64,000 nucleotides of DNA, taken from positions 682,001-746,000 of the forward strand of contig CALRNX020000001.1 of the NCBI GenBank assembly GCA_943369665.1, in the 5' to 3' direction. The translations under genes and the position numbers were made by a program. The notes beneath the pieces were generated by a model. The model saw only the letters and a program-made list of their open reading frames with translations. It was not told the origin of the DNA and did not search any database. This stretch comes from UKL13-3 sp943369665 (GTDB taxonomy: Bacteria > Bacteroidota > Bacteroidia > UKL13-3). Below, one piece after another: positions 37,703 to 45,606 of the stretch; the first letter of the stretch is position 1, and each line of letters begins with the position of its first letter.

Positions 37703-39628
37703 ATGAAAACGTTGCTACCCAAAATGCTATTTGTTGTATTACTGCTGTGCTTAATAACGCAATCGGCTCAAAGTGCCTGTTCGGCATCTTTTACCAAATC
37801 AATTACCGACCGCACGGTTACCTTTACAAACACATCAACCACAACCAGTGGATTTCCCAATATGATGACGTATTTGTGGAGCTTCGGGGATGGGACTTAT
37901 TCGACCCTCAAAAATCCGGTTAAAACATATACTTCCTCGGGTCTCTTAATTGTTACACTCATGATCAACGATTCATTTGGTTGTACCAAAACGGCTATCG
38001 ACACGCTCTTTTTTCAACCAGACACTACTTGTACTGCTTCTTTTACCAAATCGATCAGTGACCATACGGTTTCTTTTACAAATACATCCACAACAGCCAG
38101 CGGATTTCCTAATATGATGACTTACTACTGGGACTTCGGAGATGGAAATTATTCTTTACAAAAAAATCCGGTTCATACATACCCTTCCTTCGGTACCAAA
38201 ATTGTTACCTTAACGATAAACGATTCATTTGGTTGTACAACAATGGCTGTCGACACATTGCATTTGGGATCAGACTCATTATGTAAAGCCTCTTTCACCA
38301 AATCGATCAGTGGTTTAACAGTAAGCTTCACCAATACTTCCGTAAACGCAACCGGCACAGTGACAGGGATAGCTTACTATTGGGACTTCGGAATTGACGG
38401 AGGGTCTGTTCAAAAAGATCCAATAAAAGTATATAGCACTCCCGGTTTCAAAACCGTTACACTTACCACTTTTGATTCAGCTGCCGCGTGTTATTCCAAC
38501 TATACGGATAGCTTTACATTAGCTCCGAATGATTCCAGCTGTGACGCATCCTTCTTCGCAATGGTAAATGGATCAACTGTTTCACTCACAAATACTTCAA
38601 CGAATACAATTGGAACAGCTGACGGGTTAATGTATTCCTGGTACTTTAGTGATGGAACATTATCCACAGATAAAGAACCTACCAAAATATTTCTTACCGG
38701 TGGATTAAAAACAATAACGCTTACAATCCTTGATACGATTACCGGATGTTCTTCAACCGAAACTAATTTTGTAACACTTGATTCAATCAATTGTGCTGCA
38801 TCGTTCACTAAAACAATAACCGGTTTAACTGTTGCCTTTACCAATACCTCTATTAGTTCAAATGGCACATCCGATTTATACTACACCTGGGATTTCGGAG
38901 ATGGAACAGGATCAAACCTGGAGAATCCAACCAAAACATTTGCAACAGGGGGAATGAAAGTTGTGTGGCTTTCCATTTATGATTCATCTACCATCTGCTC
39001 TGCCATGTATGTCGACACTTTTGTGTTAGCCACTGCTCCTTTATGCGAAGCTAGTTTTTCATTAGCCATGGATACGACCACACCTTTTCTGTTTTATATT
39101 CTTAACACCAGCGTTATTCGTCCTACGTCAGCTTTCTTCTGGGATTTTGGTGATGGTACAACATCTAGTTTGATGACACCGACCCACACCTATAGCAGTT
39201 TTGGAACATATTATGTATGCCTCACCGTTTTCGATCCAATATGTACCAGCACCTATTGCGATACGATCGGAATGGACTCAACGGGAAGATTGCTCAAAAC
39301 CGGAGCCTTCGGTTTCAAAACACTTGACTATACAACTCAATCTACCCTAACCGGTATGAATCCAGCAAACGAGATCACTCAAAATATGCAAATTCATCCG
39401 AACCCAACATCAGGTGAATTTACGATCAACTTTACAAGTGAAACAATTATGGAAGGAACGATACAAATAGCAGATATCACCGGAAAAACACTTCAAACCA
39501 GTATGCTGAATACAAGTATCGGAGACAATATAAAAACGATTGATATCAGTTCATTAAAACCATCGATTTATTTTGTTCATGTTACCACAGCAACAGGCTA
39601 CAAAGTATTTAAAATTGTTAAGCAATAA
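37703..39628 (+). CDS. Secreted multi-PKD protein with T9SS sorting domain
   Basis: 641 residues: signal peptide 1-25 (AQSA-C), then six PKD-like repeats of about 83-92 residues, each starting 'C.ASFTK.I...TVSFTNTS' and containing 'WDFGDG' or a variant (for example 'YLWSFGDG', 'YYWDFGDG', 'FFWDFGDG'). A T9SS type A domain begins at about 562 with 'IHPNPTSGEFTINF' and ends 'GYKVFKIVKQ'. Probably displayed on the surface as an adhesin-like rod. The repeats are more similar at the DNA level at 37800-38230, which suggests recent duplication. A sigma factor gene follows after 28 bases, so it is likely part of that operon. Confidence 0.92.
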   Translation: MKTLLPKMLFVVLLLCLITQSAQSACSASFTKSITDRTVTFTNTSTTTSGFPNMMTYLWSFGDGTYSTLKNPVKTYTSSGLLIVTLMINDSFGCTKTAIDTLFFQPDTTCTASFTKSISDHTVSFTNTSTTASGFPNMMTYYWDFGDGNYSLQKNPVHTYPSFGTKIVTLTINDSFGCTTMAVDTLHLGSDSLCKASFTKSISGLTVSFTNTSVNATGTVTGIAYYWDFGIDGGSVQKDPIKVYSTPGFKTVTLTTFDSAAACYSNYTDSFTLAPNDSSCDASFFAMVNGSTVSLTNTSTNTIGTADGLMYSWYFSDGTLSTDKEPTKIFLTGGLKTITLTILDTITGCSSTETNFVTLDSINCAASFTKTITGLTVAFTNTSISSNGTSDLYYTWDFGDGTGSNLENPTKTFATGGMKVVWLSIYDSSTICSAMYVDTFVLATAPLCEASFSLAMDTTTPFLFYILNTSVIRPTSAFFWDFGDGTTSSLMTPTHTYSSFGTYYVCLTVFDPICTSTYCDTIGMDSTGRLLKTGAFGFKTLDYTTQSTLTGMNPANEITQNMQIHPNPTSGEFTINFTSETIMEGTIQIADITGKTLQTSMLNTSIGDNIKTIDISSLKPSIYFVHVTTATGYKVFKIVKQ

Positions 39629-39656
39629 GAACTTTTAACCTCAATAATAGCTATTG

Positions 39657-40220
39657 ATGACAGAAGCTGAGCTCATAAATGGATGTATACAAAATGATAG
39701 ACGTTGTCAAAACCAACTCTACAAGTTATACTTTCCATTTATGAGCAAAATTGCGATTCGTTACTACGACAATATTGATGATGCAGTTGCCAGTATTAAT
39801 ATGGCTTTTTTAAAACTGCTTCAGAATATTAGTGGTTATGATACCAGCTATAAACTCGCCACGTATTTAGGAAGAATATTGGTGAATACGATCCTGAATG
39901 ATATCAAATCAAAAACAAAATACGGCTTATTGTTTTTGGAGGATTACGAAGAAGAGTCTCAATTTCAGTTTACGATAAATGAATCGGAAGCCTCTTTAGA
40001 TTATAAAGACATTCTGAAGATTATATCCTTGTTGCCTCCACTTCACAGGGGAGCATTTAACCTATATGTTATTGATGGTTATCCGCATGCTGAAATAGCC
40101 GAGATGCTAAACATTACACAAGCTTATTCCAAATGGCTTGTGCACGATTCACGAAAGCGTATCATGGTTATTTTGAGCGGAATGAATCAAACAGTAAAAA
40201 AATTAAAAATGGTTTTGTAA
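39657..40220 (+). CDS. ECF-type RNA polymerase sigma factor
   Basis: 187 residues with the sigma-70 region 2 ('LYKLYFPFMSKIAIRYYDNIDDAVASINMAFLKLLQNI') and region 4 ('LPPLHRGAFNLYVIDGYPHAEIAEMLNI') helices of ECF factors. I chose ATG 39657 over the TTG at 39654. The stop codon overlaps the next start by one base (TAATG), which means tight coupling with the membrane protein that follows and fits a sigma/anti-sigma pair. Targets are unknown; the PKD protein upstream is a candidate. Confidence 0.9.
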   Translation: MTEAELINGCIQNDRRCQNQLYKLYFPFMSKIAIRYYDNIDDAVASINMAFLKLLQNISGYDTSYKLATYLGRILVNTILNDIKSKTKYGLLFLEDYEEESQFQFTINESEASLDYKDILKIISLLPPLHRGAFNLYVIDGYPHAEIAEMLNITQAYSKWLVHDSRKRIMVILSGMNQTVKKLKMVL

Positions 40221-41677
40221 TGAAACAACAGAATTTAAATAAGGTAATAAAGGAAGGTTTAGCAAAAGGAGAAGGCTTGCCTTATAAGGACGAATACTGG
40301 CATAAAATGGATGATCTGTTAAATGAGAGCATGCCAAATAATACGGTACAACCTACTGTTACAAAAGTTGCCAAAGTATCAAAAGGCTTGAAATTGATAG
40401 CAGCCTTATCCATCGCTACTTCCATTGCTGTTATTACATACTATTCTCTGTTTTCTAACTCTGGCACAAATTCGTCTGCTCAATCAAAGATTCAACAGTC
40501 CAACAATCAAACATCTTTGGAAGATGAACATCTTACCAATGACAATCATTCTACACCAAATTCAAACTCACCCAATATAAAAGAAAGAGAAAAACAAACC
40601 ACGGATATTACCCACTCTGATAATGCTTCATTAAATATTGCTTCTAGCCCTGTCGCCAAATCTGCGGAAGCGGATCAGGCAAAATCACTCTCAATCAAAA
40701 TGATTGTTGCCAAAAACACCAAAAGTAGATATTCTGAAACGAGGCAGAACGACCAACCCCCTCTTTTTATGGATAATGCATCCATCATCAATACTCATAC
40801 GGCCATCGAAAATCCTTCTGTTATGACCCAGGGTCTATATTCAACTACTGAAGAAAACGAAGAGGCACTTGTAACAAAAACGACTGATTTCAATTTAATA
40901 CAACCAACACAGAATGCGGTTATTGAAATAAAACATAATGACAAACAATACGATCAATCTTCATTGTTAAAATACCCTAATCGCAACCGGATCATTCAAC
41001 ATGCATCCGTTTCTCCTTTTGTTGGAATAAATAATACATACCGAGAGCAAACGTATACTTCAAATAACATAATGTATACAAACCCCAAACAGACTCATAT
41101 CGTTGCCGGCTTAAACGTTCAATTGGAAAGCAAACTTTTTATGCTACGTACCGGGTTAGGAGTAAGTACAACTCAACTCAATTCGTCTTACCAGTCAACT
41201 GAAAACAAATACACCCGTGATACAAATTATATTATTTTAAATCCAACATATCAAACAACTCCTTCGGGAAAACCCATTGCACTTATTCGTCAGCAAATTG
41301 ATTCAACCCTTACGTCAAGCCAAACATCCTTACACGAAGGGTCTACAGCTTACCAATACCTCATAATTCCTCTTACCATACAATATCGTATTGCTCACAA
41401 TAGATATTCTTTTCTTTTAGAAGGAGGAACCATAAACAACTTTATAATTTCAACTCAATCAAACAGTTCTTTACCAAAAGAGTCTTCAGAGAAACAAGCA
41501 TTGCCGCCAAAATATCTGTTACAATTTACCGGAGGAACCGGTATGGGATATGCACTCAATTCAAAATACACCATAGAAGTCCGATACAACTATGCTTTGT
41601 CAGGAAAATCATCATCCTCAAATTGGCTCAACAACTCGCACCTATTTACCATAATGATCACGCGTAACCTCTGGTAA
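40220..41677 (+). CDS. Dual-membrane-spanning anti-sigma-like protein with C-terminal beta-barrel
   Basis: 485 residues in four parts: a cytoplasmic segment (1-57) with 'KDEYWHKMDDLLNE', one inner-membrane helix (about 60-82, 'LKLIAALSIATSIAVITYYS'), a long low-complexity Ser/Asn/Thr/Gln linker (about 85-285) able to cross the periplasm, and a PorT/OmpX-like barrel (about 287-485) with 'VSPFVGINNTY', 'LKSGLGVSTT'-type strands, 'GGTGMGYALN', 'KYTIEVRYNYAL' and a C-terminal aromatic end (RNLW). The layout matches dual membrane-spanning anti-sigma (Dma) factors described in Bacteroides. I chose ATG 40220 because it overlaps the sigma stop; a frame from 40133 would run inside the sigma gene. Confidence 0.8.
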   Translation: MKQQNLNKVIKEGLAKGEGLPYKDEYWHKMDDLLNESMPNNTVQPTVTKVAKVSKGLKLIAALSIATSIAVITYYSLFSNSGTNSSAQSKIQQSNNQTSLEDEHLTNDNHSTPNSNSPNIKEREKQTTDITHSDNASLNIASSPVAKSAEADQAKSLSIKMIVAKNTKSRYSETRQNDQPPLFMDNASIINTHTAIENPSVMTQGLYSTTEENEEALVTKTTDFNLIQPTQNAVIEIKHNDKQYDQSSLLKYPNRNRIIQHASVSPFVGINNTYREQTYTSNNIMYTNPKQTHIVAGLNVQLESKLFMLRTGLGVSTTQLNSSYQSTENKYTRDTNYIILNPTYQTTPSGKPIALIRQQIDSTLTSSQTSLHEGSTAYQYLIIPLTIQYRIAHNRYSFLLEGGTINNFIISTQSNSSLPKESSEKQALPPKYLLQFTGGTGMGYALNSKYTIEVRYNYALSGKSSSSNWLNNSHLFTIMITRNLW

Positions 41678-41704
41678 GTATTTTAAGTTGATCTTTTAAT
41701 TCAT

Positions 41705-41739
41705 AAAAAAATCCGAACACAGTTTGCGTTCGGATTTTA
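41705..41739. terminator. Bidirectional terminator after the sigma/anti-sigma unit
   Basis: Stem AAAATCCGAAC / GTTCGGATTTT (41708-41718 with 41728-41738), A7 on the left and T-rich on the right. It serves the plus-strand operon, and perhaps lepB from the other side. Confidence 0.85.
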
Positions 41740-41756
41740 TTTATTGTTTGGTTTTT

Positions 41757-41786
41757 ATTTCGAGATCCGTCCCGAGGCTTCGAAAT
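41757..41786. repeat. REP-like hairpin with TTCGA core
   Basis: Inverted repeat ATTTCGA (41757-41763) and TCGAAAT (41780-41786) around a GC-rich loop containing CCGTCCCGAGG. It shares the TTCGA core and GC-rich neighbourhood with the elements at 48226-48285 and 60988-61013. Confidence 0.45.
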
Positions 41787-41802
41787 TGATTATTCAATAT
41801 TT

Positions 41803-43083
41803 TTAATTGATTCCTCTGAACAATCTGTTCCACCTGATCTTATGAAAACCGGTTGCATTGGTATCCCAGCTCATCCACACAAACAATGCTTTTCCCACGA
41901 TATGATCTTCGGGAACAAAACCCCAAAAGCGCGAATCTGCTGAATTGTGGCGGTTATCACCCATCATAAAATAGTAATTGTATTTAAACTGATAGGTTGT
42001 AATTTCTTTGCCTTCCATGAAAAACTTATTGCCTCTCATTTCGAATGTAGGATGACCTTCATATGTTCTGATAGCCCTGTCGTATGTTAAATAAGCATTG
42101 CTATCCAATGTGATCACATCACCTGCCTTAGGAATATAAATAGGACCAAAATTATCAACCTGCCAACCGAATTTTTTTCCGAATTCATAATATCCTTGAA
42201 GCGCACTTGGATCGGGATACAATAAGGTATCTATACTCAACACTCCGGGTGTTTTGGCCAAAATGCTTTTGTTTTCCTTGTTTAACAGGTAAACGTAATC
42301 TGTTTCACTTTGCTGACCGCCATCCGGAAAATCCAACTTGCGTTTCATTTTATCTGTAAATATCTGGCTTCCGTCTGTGCGTATCAGGTAAAACTGCTGC
42401 ATCATCGGAGGGTTTTCTGCTGCAACACCATTCACAAAAACTTGTTGGTTAACTACTTTTAATGTGTCACCGGCAATACCCACACAACGTTTGATATAAT
42501 TTTCTTTTTTATCTACAGGCCTACCATCTTCAAACGGATAGTTAAACACTACTACATCATTGTTTTTTATTTTCTGGAAACCGGGTAAACGGTAAAATGG
42601 CATTTCAAACCATTCGGCATACGATTTGCTTCCAGTCAAAGGCATTGTATTGTGTGCAAACGGAAACGAAATAGGAGTCATTGGTGCACGTGCTCCATAA
42701 TTCACTTTGCTCACAAACAAAAAATCACCTACCAGTAACGACTTCTCCATGGATGGTGTCGGTATGGTATACGCTTCAATAAAAAAAGTACGGATCAATG
42801 TTGCGGCAACCACGGCAAAGCCAATGGCATCAATCCATTCGCGGGTTTTGGTTTTACGAGGAAACCGGTGAGCCAATAAATAGAAGCCGATAATAGCAGC
42901 CTGAACAACAATAAAAAATGAACACGTGGTGAGCAAACTGGCACCACCTAATGTTGACATTACTAAAAAAAAGAAAATGTTGATCCCCGACATTATCCAA
43001 AAGCTTCTGCGCTCTTTGGGTTCCATTGTACTCCAAAACTTTTGAATCATATTTTGTGGTTCTTTGTTATCTGTTGTTGACAT
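41803..43083 (-). CDS. lepB: Signal peptidase I
   Basis: Inner-membrane protease that removes Sec/Tat signal peptides. 426 residues, long for the family because of insertions in the periplasmic domain, as is usual in Bacteroidota. Two or three N-terminal helices (about 29-72 and 86-102), catalytic Ser111 in 'PTPSMEKSLLVGD', Lys198 in 'YIKRCVGIAGD', and the box E 'MGDNRHNSADSRFWGFVP'. It lies downstream of DUF5683 and dapB in the order common in this phylum. The 131-base gap to dapB shows no clear promoter. Confidence 0.96.
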   Translation of the reverse strand: MSTTDNKEPQNMIQKFWSTMEPKERRSFWIMSGINIFFFLVMSTLGGASLLTTCSFFIVVQAAIIGFYLLAHRFPRKTKTREWIDAIGFAVVAATLIRTFFIEAYTIPTPSMEKSLLVGDFLFVSKVNYGARAPMTPISFPFAHNTMPLTGSKSYAEWFEMPFYRLPGFQKIKNNDVVVFNYPFEDGRPVDKKENYIKRCVGIAGDTLKVVNQQVFVNGVAAENPPMMQQFYLIRTDGSQIFTDKMKRKLDFPDGGQQSETDYVYLLNKENKSILAKTPGVLSIDTLLYPDPSALQGYYEFGKKFGWQVDNFGPIYIPKAGDVITLDSNAYLTYDRAIRTYEGHPTFEMRGNKFFMEGKEITTYQFKYNYYFMMGDNRHNSADSRFWGFVPEDHIVGKALFVWMSWDTNATGFHKIRWNRLFRGIN

Positions 43084-43214
43084 TCGTTCTGATTTATAAA
43101 AAACTATTAAACGTGGTTTTGATAAAGTTCATGCCTTAGGCCGGGCAAATATTATGACAATTTGATGAGCGGACAATATCTCAGTTTGTCGGTTTATTTG
43201 GCATCAACATCGTA

Positions 43215-43958
43215 TTATAATTTCAGGATATCCTCCATTGTAAACACTCCTTTTTTACCTTGGATCCATTCGGCTGCTAACACTGCGCCTTTGGCAAATC
43301 CATAACGAGATTTGGCTTTATGTGTGATCTCGATCTCATCGATCACAGATTCATATTTTACAGTATGGTCGCCTGTTACATCCCCTACCCTTTTCGATTC
43401 AATCAATAATTCGTGGGGCTTCACACTTTGCGAAGGCATATTATCATTGTATAGTAAACGTGCTTTCCATTCTTTCTTCACCTTATTTTCAGCCAAAATC
43501 TGGTTTACCAGCGATAAGGCGGTACCACTAGGATGGTCTTTTTTTTCTGTATGGTGAACTTCTTCGATCATTACATCATAATCTTCATGCTCGGCCATCA
43601 TTTTTGCCAATATTTTATTGAGCTTGTAAAAAATATTGACCCCGATACTGAAGTTGGTTGAATACACCAAAGATTGGCCTTCCTGTTCACATTTTTGCCT
43701 GATCATGTCGAACTGGTCATACCAACCTGTTGTACCCACTATAATGGGAACTTTTGCTTCAAAACATTTAAGGATATTATCTACAGCGGCACTTGGCATG
43801 CTAAAATCAATCGCAACATCTACATTTTGCAGACTGATGGGCATGAAGTCAAATGCATTTTCCATAGTAACTTTATACACAATTTCATGACCTTTTGCAG
43901 TGGCAACTTTTTCAATGGCTTTACCCATCTTACCATATCCGAGCAGTGCTATTTTCAT
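43215..43958 (-). CDS. dapB: 4-hydroxy-tetrahydrodipicolinate reductase
   Basis: NAD(P)H-dependent step of lysine and meso-diaminopimelate synthesis. 247 residues: 'LLGYGKMGKAIE' dinucleotide motif at residues 4-15, 'VGTTGWY', 'STNFSIGVNIFY', and the substrate site 'EEVHHTEKKDHPSGTAL'. The glycine motif is short compared with E. coli, as expected for the Bacteroidota form. It follows the DUF5683 gene by 23 bases, so both likely share the promoter at 44660. Confidence 0.95.
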   Translation of the reverse strand: MKIALLGYGKMGKAIEKVATAKGHEIVYKVTMENAFDFMPISLQNVDVAIDFSMPSAAVDNILKCFEAKVPIIVGTTGWYDQFDMIRQKCEQEGQSLVYSTNFSIGVNIFYKLNKILAKMMAEHEDYDVMIEEVHHTEKKDHPSGTALSLVNQILAENKVKKEWKARLLYNDNMPSQSVKPHELLIESKRVGDVTGDHTVKYESVIDEIEITHKAKSRYGFAKGAVLAAEWIQGKKGVFTMEDILKL

Positions 43959-43981
43959 TGTTTCAGTTCGTTTGATGATGA

Positions 43982-44638
43982 TTACTTTAGTCTTAAGGTT
44001 AATTGCACACCCGAATAAGCAGATGAAGCAGTTATTCCAAATTGTGGTTGTATATTCAAAGATAGGTCTTCGCTCACATTAAATTCAAGAAAATGTGCTT
44101 CAACAGCAGCATCCAAAACCTGCAAGGCATACAATAAACCTAAGCCTATCAGACATTGGTCTCGTGCCTCCTTGTAACTATTTCGAATGGTAATGAGTGT
44201 GGCCGGATCCTGGTACTGATCAAAACGGGGATCACCGGTTGGAACATCAGGGTTTTGAACGGTGAAGGCATAAGCATCCCGGTAGGCCACATAATTTTTT
44301 TGGTAAAAAGTTGCGCCATAAACCAATGCCGCTCCACCGGCATAAATAATAGGAACTTTCCACCACCAATTTTTGCCGTTGTAAACCTGGCCGGCTCCGG
44401 GAAGAGCCATCGACAGTAAAGTAGCCGTTTTGGGAGAATGTTTGCGAGGGCCAATGGTATCCGGGATAGTAGCAATCGGTTTTGCTTCCGGCAACACCAC
44501 TGCAGCATCGGATATATTCACGGTATCTTTTCCATTAAAAGCCGAAGTATCAACTGGTGCACCAATAACCTTTTCGGGTTGCTGCGCAGCAACTGATAAT
44601 GCCAAACTGATGATACTTAAAACTAAAAATGCTCTCAC
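43982..44638 (-). CDS. DUF5683 membrane protein
   Basis: 218 residues. A signal peptide (about 1-18, ending VAA-QQ), a low-complexity proline/alanine segment, then the DUF5683 core: 'KTATLLSMALPGAGQVYNGKNWWWKVPIIYAGGA' and 'YRDAYAF' with two hydrophobic helices, and a C-terminal beta hairpin. I chose the GTG at 44638: a perfect -7 element (TATATTTG) lies 21 bases upstream at 44660-44667, and the signal peptide starts right there. A longer frame from 44740 would overlap the phosphatase gene and begin upstream of the promoter. Function unknown; it is found next to parB or dapB in the phylum. Confidence 0.85.
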   Translation of the reverse strand: MRAFLVLSIISLALSVAAQQPEKVIGAPVDTSAFNGKDTVNISDAAVVLPEAKPIATIPDTIGPRKHSPKTATLLSMALPGAGQVYNGKNWWWKVPIIYAGGAALVYGATFYQKNYVAYRDAYAFTVQNPDVPTGDPRFDQYQDPATLITIRNSYKEARDQCLIGLGLLYALQVLDAAVEAHFLEFNVSEDLSLNIQPQFGITASSAYSGVQLTLRLK

Positions 44639-44659
44639 GCCTTGATAATGGTATGAGGG

Positions 44660-44667
44660 CAAATATA
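44660..44667 (-). promoter_or_regulatory. -7 element of the DUF5683-dapB-lepB unit
   Basis: TATATTTG, perfect TAnnTTTG, on the minus strand. A TTG lies 23 bases further upstream. It sets the GTG start at 44638 and lies just inside the spacer after the phosphatase gene. Confidence 0.65.
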
Positions 44668-44672
44668 GCTTA

Positions 44673-45131
44673 TTAAAAAATATTTGAACACAACTCCTTA
44701 CAACTTCTTTCCAGTATATCAAATACTTCTTCAAAATCACTTATTTCACCGTAATATGGGTCGGGAACTTCTGCCCCTTTGTGTTTGATGTCGAAATCAC
44801 GCATCAACATCACTTTAGCTTTGGTATTGGCTGGTTGAATCTTTAGAATATTGGATAGGTTTTGTTTGTCCATAGCCAAAATATAATCGAACGTTTCAAA
44901 GTCGTGTTCGGTTAAAGCACGTGCCCGATGGGAAAGTTTAATACCACGCTCGGCACAAACCTGTCTTGCACGCTTATCAGGTAATTCGCCAATATGATAG
45001 GATGCAGTTCCTGCCGAATCGACCCGAACGGATGAGGTTAATCCTGTCTCATCCACCAAATGCCTGAACACGCCTTCGGCAATGGGCGAGCGACAAATAT
45101 TCCCAAGACAAACAAAGAGTACACTTTTCAT
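44673..45131 (-). CDS. Low-molecular-weight protein-tyrosine phosphatase
   Basis: 152 residues of the arsenate reductase/LMW-PTP fold. P-loop 'VCLGNICRSPIAEG' (residues 7-20; Cys nucleophile and Arg of CX5R), 'DSAGTASYHIG', and the general acid in 'VPDPYYGE'. It dephosphorylates phosphotyrosine, often on polysaccharide copolymerase kinases. It follows the SRPBCC gene by 33 bases. No tyrosine kinase gene is in the window. Confidence 0.93.
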   Translation of the reverse strand: MKSVLFVCLGNICRSPIAEGVFRHLVDETGLTSSVRVDSAGTASYHIGELPDKRARQVCAERGIKLSHRARALTEHDFETFDYILAMDKQNLSNILKIQPANTKAKVMLMRDFDIKHKGAEVPDPYYGEISDFEEVFDILERSCKELCSNIF

Positions 45132-45164
45132 AATGACTAAAATAAGTATTTATTATGCAAAATA

Positions 45165-45602
45165 TTAAACCATAGATTCAGCAAACTTCTTCAACAGTTC
45201 AATTGCTGTTCGCCAGTAAAAATCAACATGCCGATAAATTATCTCATTTGGAAATTCACGGATCTCAATTTTAAGAGCTGTTCCCGCTAAATGAGGTACT
45301 AACTCAACAGAAACGTGAGTATAATTTTCGGGAGTATCAGGGAGGTGAGATATTGAACTAAGGTAATTGTATGAAAGCGTACTCTCTGGTTCAAACTGTA
45401 AAACACAACCTCTGTTCTCAAATGGAACATGATGGAATCCCTTAATCATAAAGGAACTTCCAACTATCCAATTGGTATCCACTTCTATATTCATTTCAGG
45501 CTCCCCCATCCACTGTTTCATTAGATCGGGTTGCGTTAATGCAGCCCACACAGCAGAAGGAGAAGCCTGAATATAAATTGTTTTGAGAATTGGATCTGTC
45601 AT
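45165..45602 (-). CDS. SRPBCC/AHSA1 domain protein
   Basis: 145 residues of the START-like SRPBCC fold: 'IYIQASPSAVWAALTQPDLMKQWMGEPE' at residues 9-36 and a long C-terminal helix with 'FYWRTAIELLKKFAE'. Such proteins bind hydrophobic ligands or act as Hsp90 co-chaperone-like factors; here the ligand is unknown. It starts 4 bases after the pruA stop, so it is translated from the pruA transcript. Confidence 0.85.
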   Translation of the reverse strand: MTDPILKTIYIQASPSAVWAALTQPDLMKQWMGEPEMNIEVDTNWIVGSSFMIKGFHHVPFENRGCVLQFEPESTLSYNYLSSISHLPDTPENYTHVSVELVPHLAGTALKIEIREFPNEIIYRHVDFYWRTAIELLKKFAESMV

Positions 45603-45606
45603 TCAA

